The position numbers and the translations under genes are program-made. From positions 1 to 6,210 of the forward strand of contig VXPR01000524.1 of NCBI GenBank assembly GCA_009839405.1: a DNA stretch of 6,210 bases, read 5' to 3'. The stretch is from Gammaproteobacteria bacterium. Lineage in GTDB: Bacteria; Pseudomonadota; Gammaproteobacteria; Pseudomonadales; Azotimanducaceae. Of this stretch, positions 1-4,571 are shown one piece after another. The stretch's first letter is position 1, and each line of letters begins with the position of its first letter. Below the pieces are notes generated by a model. The model had not been told where the DNA came from, searched no databases, and worked only from the letters and a program-made list of their open reading frames with translations.

Positions 1-97
1 CCTCCCCCACCTCGATGGTGCCGCCAGCCACCACCCCTTGCGGCGCAAGGAAGGCGGCCGCCACCAAGGCGATGCTCGCAAGAAACGGTCTTTTCAT
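1..97 (-). CDS. Exported protein, N-terminal fragment (signal peptide)
   Basis: Only the first 32 codons are inside the window; the gene continues past the left edge. The translation begins MKRPFLASIALVAAAF and shows a classic Sec signal peptide: a basic n-region (K2, R3), a hydrophobic core at about residues 5-18, and a likely signal peptidase I site after A24 (VVA before GG). The mature protein would start GGTIEVGE. The ATG at 97 is preceded on the minus strand by a GGGGGA purine run about 7 bases upstream, a good ribosome binding site. The mature part is too short to name a family; a fimbrial subunit, a conjugation-apparatus protein or another periplasmic protein are all possible. It lies downstream, in the same orientation, of the AbiEii-type pair, but almost 400 bases separate them, so it is probably transcribed on its own. 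It contains a 15-bp near-palindrome (36-50) that is probably chance. Confidence 0.72.
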   Translation of the reverse strand, partial: MKRPFLASIALVAAAFLAPQGVVAGGTIEVGE

Positions 98-262
98 GGC
101 TGTGTCCCCCAGGACCAAAGCGCCGAACGCGCCTTGCGCCCGGCTAACGGCGGGAGGGGTCAGCAAACAACGTGCCAACACCGAAAACGGCGTGAAGTGG
201 CGCGAACGGGCCGCGTGGCCCACCCAATCGACGCCCCAACTTCGAGCGCGCCACGGATGCAA

Positions 263-289
263 GCGCCCCTGTTTGGGGCGCGTCGCCCC
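263..289. repeat. Two overlapping, mutually exclusive hairpins
   Basis: GCGCCCC (263-269) pairs perfectly with GGGGCGC (275-281) around a 5-base loop. The shared block GGGGCG (275-280) can instead pair with CGCCCC (284-289) around a 3-base loop. Only one can form at a time in a transcript. There is no following T-run on either strand, so this is not a standard intrinsic terminator. In the minus direction it lies in the possible 5' leader of the exported-protein gene. High GC makes such pairings fairly likely by chance. Confidence 0.4.
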
Positions 290-297
290 GACGGGAT

Positions 298-363
298 GCG
301 GCTGCAAGCCCTCCCCCCTCGAGCTCGTGCAGGTGGGTCAGTGACCATCAGCCCCGATTCGCC
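298..363. repeat. Direct repeat copy A with GGTCAGTGACC palindrome
   Basis: This is copy A of a ~65-bp imperfect direct repeat; copy B is at 1742-1806. Shared blocks are GCGGCTGCAAG (298-308), an exact 18-bp block GCAGGTGGGTCAGTGACC (329-346) and GATTCGCC (356-363), in the same order with nearly the same spacing. The 18-bp block contains the perfect odd palindrome GGTCAGTGACC (336-346), shaped like a site for a dimeric DNA-binding protein. Copy A lies about 200 bases upstream of the exported-protein start and beyond the 3' end of the AbiEii-type operon. It could be a shared regulatory element or the scar of an insertion or duplication. Confidence 0.75.
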
Positions 364-402
364 TCGGGCATCACACCCTCGTTCGTCGGCCGCTCTACCT
401 CC

Positions 403-442
403 CCTACGCGCCAGCGTGGGTAATCGCCCACACGACCGTAGG
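403..442. repeat. Nested inverted repeat downstream of AbiEii-type operon
   Basis: An outer stem CCTACG (403-408) / CGTAGG (437-442) encloses an inner stem GTGGG (416-420) / CCCAC (427-431) with a 6-base loop. Unpaired spacers of 7 and 5 bases separate the stems. It lies 51 bases past the stop codon of the 139-codon gene on the minus strand, so it could be a 3' RNA structure or processing site. No T-tract follows. The two-stem layout loosely recalls folded recombination sites, but the conserved integron attC end boxes are absent. Confidence 0.4.
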
Positions 443-492
443 ACGACGTGTCCAGGTGTCGCGTGGAGGATGTTCTCGGTTTGCAGCCGGCG

Positions 493-912
493 TCACTTGG
501 GCTCGGGGCGTTGCGATCCGGGGGGTGGGATTGCGTATCTGTTGAGCCAGTCGGTCAGGAGGCCGTAATCGCAGTTGGCTTCGTCGACTACCGTCGCGAG
601 GTCGTGGATGCTGATTGCATCGCCACGCACCAAGGCGGCGAGTTCGGCGGGGCGAGTGGCGGCGACCTTGAGCGCATCGATGATCCATGCACGTTGGTTC
701 GGAGTGCGCGAAGGTGCGACGATCCAGCCATAGAGGTCGTCTGGTTTCGGCCTGCGAGCGATGCCGGCGAAGGATCGGCCGAGCAGCCAGGCGAGCGTGG
801 AATGGTCTGGGTCGAGCGGTCCGCGCATTCGACCGTCTGGATGGTCGAATGCGCATGGTGGCCAAAGGTCGATACGCGCTCGCCCGTTTCGCTGGTATGG
901 GCTGGCGATCAT
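493..912 (-). CDS. Unrecognised 139-residue partner of AbiEii-type protein
   Basis: The ATG at 912 overlaps the stop of the upstream nucleotidyltransferase gene as ATGA, so the two genes are almost certainly one transcript with coupled translation. A GAAGG lies 9 bases upstream of the ATG inside the preceding gene. The product has an unusual Pro/Asp/Arg-rich first third, then a compact part (about residues 58-126) with aromatic and hydrophobic patterning (DDLYGWIVAPSRTP, RAWIIDALKVAA, LLTDWLNRY). It ends in a Pro-rich tail. No transmembrane segment, helix-turn-helix or catalytic motif is evident. By operon position it may be the cognate antitoxin or modulator of the nucleotidyltransferase, but that is inference only. 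A perfect 12-bp inverted repeat covers codons 20-30, and M29 (base 828) within its arm is an alternative, less likely start. Confidence 0.68.
   Translation of the reverse strand: MIASPYQRNGRARIDLWPPCAFDHPDGRMRGPLDPDHSTLAWLLGRSFAGIARRPKPDDLYGWIVAPSRTPNQRAWIIDALKVAATRPAELAALVRGDAISIHDLATVVDEANCDYGLLTDWLNRYAIPPPGSQRPEPK
823..854. repeat. Perfect 12-bp inverted repeat inside a gene
   Basis: GCGCATTCGACC (823-834) and its exact reverse complement GGTCGAATGCGC (843-854) surround an 8-base spacer, which can add a G-T, a T-A and a C-G pair. It lies entirely within codons 20-30 of the 139-codon gene and would form a very stable hairpin in the mRNA about 60 bases after the start codon. The minus-strand ATG at 828 (M29) lies within one arm. 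A perfect 12-bp stem with so short a loop is not expected by chance in a window of this size. Confidence 0.85.
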
Positions 913-1607
913 CGTTCGCTGCCTTCGGTGTCTGGTGCGGTTCCTGTGCCGGTGGCCAATGTGCGCGCCACGATCTCGACCGCGGCCACCCGCAAGTTGC
1001 CGGCGACGGTTGGATGGGCTGGCGATAGAAGTCGCTTCTGAGGTTGGTCCCATTGCTTCGACATGCGCAACTCACGACCGATGTACGTGCGCTCCTCCTC
1101 GGTCAGCGCGGACAACGCGGCATTGAGGGCGGCGGGGTCGTGTTGGGCGGCCGAGGCTAGGTCGTACACGTCGCGTTCGGTGAACATGCCAAGACCATAC
1201 ATGCGTCCCTGCATCTTGCGAACAAGAATGGCCTCGTTGGTTTCGAGCGGGACGCCGGCCAACGCCTCGTCGGAACGTTCCTGAACATCCAGCAAGGCGC
1301 TGCACCAAGCAGTCGAGACGGTGATGTCGATGCCGCGCCAGCGAGCTCCGAAATGCTCGCGGCCAAGATCGACGACATCGAACAGCTCCGAGGCCCGCGG
1401 CCATAACGAATGCGCTTGCCGGTAGATGTGTGCTGCGAAGGCCCGCTGCTCGGTGAACAGATCAAGGTCCGTACTCACGCGATGTTGCCAACGGGCGGCG
1501 AGAACGGTGCCCCCACCGAGAACGAGGGCGTCCAGGGGCATGATGCCGTCGAGCGCGCGTGTTAGCCGATGGAGTGCCGCGACATGCTGTTCCGAAAACT
1601 CAACCAT
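909..1607 (-). CDS. AbiEii/AbiGii-type nucleotidyltransferase toxin-like protein
   Basis: The product is a 232-residue member of the AbiEii-type nucleotidyltransferase superfamily (DNA polymerase beta-like fold). Motif I is clear: LGGGT at residues 30-34, then HRVSTDLDLF at 42-51. D47 and D49 are the expected metal-binding acidic pair after the Gly-rich loop. Further family hallmarks are KMQGRMYGLGMF (131-142; K131) and the RDVYDL motif (145-150). Known AbiEii relatives act as toxins by adding nucleotides to tRNA, normally held in check by a winged-helix AbiEi protein encoded upstream. No such gene is present here; an unrelated 139-codon gene follows with an ATGA overlap. I chose the ATG at 1607 because the 25 extra residues from the alternative ATG at 1682 are Arg-rich and unlike the family. 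No clear Shine-Dalgarno site precedes 1607, so the start is less certain than the family call. Confidence 0.88.
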   Translation of the reverse strand: MVEFSEQHVAALHRLTRALDGIMPLDALVLGGGTVLAARWQHRVSTDLDLFTEQRAFAAHIYRQAHSLWPRASELFDVVDLGREHFGARWRGIDITVSTAWCSALLDVQERSDEALAGVPLETNEAILVRKMQGRMYGLGMFTERDVYDLASAAQHDPAALNAALSALTEEERTYIGRELRMSKQWDQPQKRLLSPAHPTVAGNLRVAAVEIVARTLATGTGTAPDTEGSER

Positions 1608-1670
1608 GGGCGCCGGTGCTGCGGGATGCGTGAACCTGACACGTAATCTAGCAGCACGGCTTCGCCCCCG

Positions 1671-1738
1671 ACACACAAACATTACTTCGTCCTACACCGC
1701 CCGAGACATCTCGCACACGGCGGCCCCGCCAGCCGGAG
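1671..1738. repeat. Dispersed composite motif, copy 1
   Basis: ACACAAACA (1673-1681), CGTCCTA (1688-1694) and CCAGCCGGAG (1729-1738) occur here in order. The same three blocks occur in the same order in the intergenic region at 5830-5868, with shorter spacing between the last two. Here the motif sits directly upstream of the AbiEii-type gene on its minus strand and just before direct-repeat copy B. Whether it is a shared promoter or operator, or residue of a mobile or cassette-like unit, cannot be told from one window. Confidence 0.45.
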
Positions 1739-1741
1739 GGC

Positions 1742-1806
1742 GCGGCTGCAAGGCATTCCCGACGAGGCCTCGCAGGTGGGTCAGTGACCGCCAGCCGATT
1801 CGCCGC
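1742..1806. repeat. Direct repeat copy B with GGTCAGTGACC palindrome
   Basis: This is the partner of copy A (298-363). GCGGCTGCAAG lies at 1742-1752, the exact 18-bp block at 1772-1789 with its palindrome at 1779-1789, and GATTCGCC at 1797-1804. It lies 135 bases upstream of the AbiEii-type start, while copy A lies about 200 bases upstream of the exported-protein start. Both copies therefore precede minus-strand genes in the same orientation, which suits a shared upstream regulatory element. Together they bracket the AbiEii-type module, which also suits gain or loss of that module by recombination. Confidence 0.75.
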
Positions 1807-1838
1807 GTGCATTCAATGCAAGCCCGGCAGCGAGTGGG

Positions 1839-1860
1839 GAGTCGTCCGAAACGGCGACTC
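1839..1860. repeat. Hairpin with one bulge in the intergenic region
   Basis: GAGTCG (1839-1844), a bulged T (1845) and CCG (1846-1848) pair with CGG (1852-1854) and CGACTC (1855-1860) around an AAA loop, giving nine base pairs. No T-run follows on either strand. It lies about 180 bases upstream of the SIR2-like operon and about 230 bases upstream of the AbiEii-type gene. Its role is unknown. Confidence 0.4.
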
Positions 1861-2030
1861 ACGGGCGCGTCTGCGTAGCGTGCCGTCCGGCAGCGGATAG
1901 GCGTGTTGCGATGTCTGGATCTGTGGGAGCGCGTCCGGGCAAGCAACCGTCTCGGCCACGGCACCCCGGAAGAGCTTGGCTGAGCGAGACGCAGCGAATG
2001 GTACGCTAATCTTGACATTGAAGCGCCCGC

Positions 2031-2035
2031 GGAGG
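2031..2035 (+). promoter_or_regulatory. Shine-Dalgarno site of the SIR2-like operon
   Basis: GGAGG lies six bases before the ATG at 2042. It decides the start of the first gene, since the in-frame ATG further upstream at 1976 has no such site and would add an unlikely Arg-rich extension. Confidence 0.8.
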
Positions 2036-2041
2036 CACCGT

Positions 2042-2413
2042 ATGGGAAGTGGTCACACCAAAGTCGGCGACTACACATCAGTTGGAACCGTCAGCATTCT
2101 CTACGACGGCAACCCAAGAGAAGTGCTCTTCACACCGGACCAAAATCACTCTGTCGAGATCTTGGGCTCAACGGCTGCAGTGTTCATCCCAAATCCGCCA
2201 CCGGACCGCGCCGAAATCGGGAGTGCACTTGTGGTCATGCCGCGTTCGGGGGAGAGACTCGTTCGACTGGCCGTATGCGGCGTTACCGAGTTCATTCGCA
2301 AGCTGGGCCGGGCATCGATCAATGGTTCCACGGTCGAACTCCGCGTCGAGAGAGACGGCGCCAATGGGTTGCGGGTGGTGGGCGGAACGATACCCGCGCC
2401 CAAGCGAGGGTGA
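2042..2413 (+). CDS. Unrecognised small protein coupled to SIR2-like gene
   Basis: This 123-residue product begins MGSGHTKVGDYTSV and is preceded by GGAGG at an ideal six-base spacing. Its stop overlaps the GTG of the SIR2-like gene as GTGA, so the two are translated together and the small protein is probably made in matched amounts. I do not recognise the family. The sequence alternates short hydrophobic stretches with Gly/Pro/Asn turns (for example TVSILYDG at 16-23, AAVFIPNPPP at 45-54, SALVVMPRSG at 61-70, VELRVERDG at 98-106), which suggests a small beta-rich fold. One helix is likely near residues 80-90. No signal peptide, transmembrane segment or catalytic motif is visible. By position it may be a sensor, inhibitor or antitoxin for the SIR2-like protein; this is inference. 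Confidence 0.8.
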   Translation: MGSGHTKVGDYTSVGTVSILYDGNPREVLFTPDQNHSVEILGSTAAVFIPNPPPDRAEIGSALVVMPRSGERLVRLAVCGVTEFIRKLGRASINGSTVELRVERDGANGLRVVGGTIPAPKRG

Positions 2414-4125
2414 CCTCCCACCCAAAAACCGTCATCTTCTGGGGTGCCGGATCGACCGCGACCATCGGCATGCGGACTTCCGAAGCCCATGCCAAGTTCC
2501 TCCGCGAATTGGCCCCGAACGATGACCCGGACGCCCCACCAGTTGAAGCCCGGGTGCGTTCGGGGCTTGGTGATGACATAGATGCCCGATGGCACAACGC
2601 CTTGACGGATCTGCTGCGAGTGCTCGGCGACCACGAGGTTGGCCAAGCCCGCGCACGCAGCGCAGAGACGACGCTGGCACAACTCGAAGCCATGCGGCGC
2701 AACTGGGGTTGCGACGACCGACAAGCCCTTGTAGATCGCATCGTCGAACTGCGCGGCTGGTACGACTGGCCGGCTCTTGTCGCGGCGATCAACATCTGTC
2801 CTCGGAGCGTAAGCTCTTCAGGAGGCACCAGCAGTTTCGACCAAGATGGATTCGAGATTGCTGATCTGTTCAACCTGCTCGACATGCATGAGCAGAGCGG
2901 CCACGGCTTCCCTGTGAAGGACGGCAAAGTGCTCGATCCGCAGCGCGTGCGCGGTGCCCGCAACGCCCTGGGCCTTCTGCTGAGAACAGTCTTCTACGTG
3001 GACTGGCATGCGAAGGCCCGAGGGCATCGCGACATGCAGCACCACTACGATTTCGCGGTCGCACTCACCGTCAGGATGCAGCAAGAAGGCGTGAGACTCG
3101 CATCGGTTCGCGGGCGGCTTCTTGACGATGAAGCGTTTGTCGTTGGGCCATTGGCCATCGTGAGCATGAACTGGGACCCGATCGGTTTGTGGGTGCAGTT
3201 CCTCGCAAATCGCGACGTCAACCAGTCGCCGAGCGTACCGCATGTGCACAGTCCTGCACGCCGGCTTCAGGTTTTCCACGATTTGGGTCACTTCGTTCCT
3301 GGCCCACGAGTGCGAAAGAGCAGGGATAGGGCCGTCGTCTGGCAGCCGATGAACGCGTCTTCGGCGAGGCAGCTAAACGATCCGGACCACGACGCGGCCG
3401 TGCGTATCCGGGTCGGCAAGTATCTGTTCCCCCACGGTTGCCTTTGGTGGCGGGAGTGTCCCAGCTGCGGCAAGCTCTCGTGCTTCAACGGTGACAGTTG
3501 GGATCTGCGCTCCGAGACGCTCCTGCCACCGCCACCTCTTCGGGCATTTGCGGAGGGCATTGGCTTCGGCAGTTGGCTTGAGGCCCTGCCAAATGGAGGC
3601 TCCAGCGCGGAGCGGGAGCATTGGAATCGCGGCGAAGTCGACGCACGTGCTTGCGTCCACTGCAAGGCGATGACCTACGCGCTGCATACGCCCCTAATGA
3701 TGCAGTCAAACTTCAAGGCGGAGCCGCCACCGTTCATCGAAGAGATCCAGCACGAGATGCGCGTCGTCGTTCAGGATTCCGACCACGTCGTGCTCATGGG
3801 GTACGGTGTGCCACAGGACGACGTGACATATCGAGCATTCCTTTCGGCAAGAATTCGGCGAGGCGGGAATGCTGATGCAAGGCCGGTTCGTTGCAGCGTC
3901 GTGACTCTCGCAGACGGGTACGGCGATGAGTGGCTCCACGACGACGACATCGATGCCCGTCCGAGCAGCGAAGTTCCGGATGCCGTCAAGACCGCCCGAG
4001 CGCTGTTCCGCAGAGAGAACGTTCGACTGTATGGCGGCGGCGTGCCCAGCGTAATCATGGACGGGGATCATGTTTCTGATCACGCGGTTGATCGCCTTCT
4101 CGACTGGGAGTCGACTAGCCCGTGA
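2410..4125 (+). CDS. SIR2-like NAD-binding protein with Cys4 zinc site
   Basis: The product has 571 residues from the GTG at 2410, which overlaps the preceding stop (GTGA); this start places the SIR2 glycine loop right at the N-terminus. Motifs run in the order of SIR2-like proteins. VIFWGAGSTATIG (8-20) matches the NAD-binding GAG loop. SMNWD (252-256) matches the (T/S)NYD motif with N254. PHGCLWW (341-347) matches the HGS-type catalytic His motif, giving H342. CPSC (350-353) and CVHC (415-418) form a sirtuin-style zinc site. VVLMGYGVPQDD (460-471) matches the hydrophobic-GYS-P-xD motif. Many bacterial SIR2-like proteins of this kind are NADases that deplete NAD+ during phage infection, while true sirtuins deacylate proteins; which applies here is not shown by sequence alone. 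A long insert (about 20-250), predicted largely helical, separates the loop from NWD. No transmembrane segment is seen. Confidence 0.88.
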   Translation: MTSHPKTVIFWGAGSTATIGMRTSEAHAKFLRELAPNDDPDAPPVEARVRSGLGDDIDARWHNALTDLLRVLGDHEVGQARARSAETTLAQLEAMRRNWGCDDRQALVDRIVELRGWYDWPALVAAINICPRSVSSSGGTSSFDQDGFEIADLFNLLDMHEQSGHGFPVKDGKVLDPQRVRGARNALGLLLRTVFYVDWHAKARGHRDMQHHYDFAVALTVRMQQEGVRLASVRGRLLDDEAFVVGPLAIVSMNWDPIGLWVQFLANRDVNQSPSVPHVHSPARRLQVFHDLGHFVPGPRVRKSRDRAVVWQPMNASSARQLNDPDHDAAVRIRVGKYLFPHGCLWWRECPSCGKLSCFNGDSWDLRSETLLPPPPLRAFAEGIGFGSWLEALPNGGSSAEREHWNRGEVDARACVHCKAMTYALHTPLMMQSNFKAEPPPFIEEIQHEMRVVVQDSDHVVLMGYGVPQDDVTYRAFLSARIRRGGNADARPVRCSVVTLADGYGDEWLHDDDIDARPSSEVPDAVKTARALFRRENVRLYGGGVPSVIMDGDHVSDHAVDRLLDWESTSP

Positions 4126-4249
4126 GCCAACGCAAACGCCTGTTCCAGCCGTTGCAGCCCATCTGCGCGTGCCACCGGACACGCTTTGCCTAACGTGCGC
4201 GGTTGCCTCGGCTTGGACTGGGCACGCGAGCTCTTTGGGTCGGTCGCCG

Positions 4250-4480
4250 ATGTTCGCGGTGTCGCTGACTCTTCGTCTTGATGGGCACCCACTCATGCTG
4301 CCTATGATCCACGGCCATCCGAACGAACCGGAAGACTCACTGCACGTCGCGGACACACACGAAAGCCGTCTCGCCCGTATGTGCATCGTCCTACGGCGAT
4401 GTGAGCCGGACGGAGTGTGTGTCCAAGAGGACCTTACCGTTTGGGGTGATGTCGGCGTGTATGGCGGGACCGTAAAGTAG
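4250..4480 (+). CDS. Doubtful small ORF, 76 residues
   Basis: The frame opens with MFAVSLTLRLDG and ends LTVWGDVGVYGG plus three residues. Its composition is balanced, with hydrophobic strands around residues 1-20 and 44-70 and no Arg/Pro bias, unlike the obvious non-coding frames nearby. Against it, there is no Shine-Dalgarno site before the ATG and third-position GC is only moderate. The frame is open upstream as far as 4070, overlapping the SIR2-like gene, with a GTG at 4169 as another possible start. I do not recognise a family. It could be a real small member of the locus, a decayed gene or chance. Confidence 0.33.
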   Translation: MFAVSLTLRLDGHPLMLPMIHGHPNEPEDSLHVADTHESRLARMCIVLRRCEPDGVCVQEDLTVWGDVGVYGGTVK

Positions 4481-4513
4481 CCGGCGGTCGCTTGTCAGGG
4501 GAAGGGTGGCGGA

Positions 4514-4543
4514 TTGGTGTAGGCGTGAAGGGGTGGATACACT
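4514..4543 (+). promoter_or_regulatory. Weak sigma70-like promoter candidate for HEPN-like gene
   Basis: TTGGTG (4514-4519) and TACACT (4538-4543) are separated by 18 bases. The implied transcription start near 4550 leaves a ~20-base leader containing the GGAGAGG ribosome binding site. The match is three of six at -35 and four of six at -10, so this is only a candidate. It suggests the HEPN-like gene may have its own promoter. Confidence 0.3.
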
Positions 4544-4571
4544 GCGCTCGCGATTCTGCACGGAGAGGCGC

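Larger units (their letters stand above)
98..492. other. Intergenic region without a convincing gene
   Basis: Open frames crossing this stretch give Arg/Pro/Ala-rich translations with no start signal or recognisable motif, so I read it as non-coding. It should hold the promoter of the exported-protein gene (minus strand) and the end of the AbiEii-type transcript. It also contains two overlapping hairpins (263-289), direct-repeat copy A (298-363) and a nested inverted repeat (403-442). I see no T-tract terminator and no convincing -35/-10 pair. Confidence 0.6.
1608..2041. other. Divergent intergenic region between AbiEii-type and SIR2-like operons
   Basis: These 434 bases separate two operons that diverge. 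Open frames here encode Arg-rich, low-complexity peptides and look like non-coding shadows. The region holds one copy of a dispersed composite motif (1671-1738), direct-repeat copy B (1742-1806) and a bulged hairpin (1839-1860). Before the SIR2-like operon a TGGTACGCT (1999-2007) could serve as an extended -10 element with no good -35. A perfect TTGACA (2012-2017) lies too close to the start codon to have a usable -10. Promoters for both directions must lie here but none is firmly identifiable. Confidence 0.6.
4126..4571. other. Mostly non-coding gap between SIR2-like and HEPN-like genes
   Basis: No strong gene lies in these 446 bases. A 23-codon GTG frame overlaps the SIR2-like stop as GTGA but is too short to trust. 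A 76-codon frame (4250-4480) is more protein-like but lacks a ribosome binding site. The stretch from 4126 to 4249 holds nothing else I can support. A weak promoter candidate precedes the HEPN-like gene. No intrinsic terminator with a T-run is visible, so read-through from the SIR2-like operon is possible. Confidence 0.55.

Noticed and set aside
36..50. Near-palindrome CCTTGCG-G-CGCAAGG
   Set aside because: It is inside signal-peptide coding sequence, and one 7-bp perfect stem in 6 kb is expected by chance.
404..1075. Long minus-strand frame of 223 codons overlapping the AbiEii-type operon
   Set aside because: The translation is very Arg/Pro/Ala-rich with no motif, and it lies out of frame under two well supported genes; it is a high-GC shadow.
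1911..2009. 32-codon plus-strand ORF (MSGSVGARPGKQ...) upstream of the SIR2-like operon
   Set aside because: It is basic and Pro-rich with no good ribosome binding site; it is more likely intergenic sequence than a gene.
2012..2017. Perfect TTGACA -35 hexamer before the SIR2-like operon
   Set aside because: A -10 element at normal spacing would fall next to the start codon and no suitable hexamer is there.
4122..4193. 23-codon GTG frame overlapping the SIR2-like stop as GTGA
   Set aside because: The overlap mimics the coupled starts seen elsewhere, but the peptide is short, basic and without features. A GCCTAAC at its end resembles one integron attC box, but no matching partner box was found.
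3706..4386. Minus-strand frame of 226 codons overlapping the SIR2-like 3' end
   Set aside because: It is antisense to the clearly coding SIR2-like C-terminus and shows no recognisable domain.
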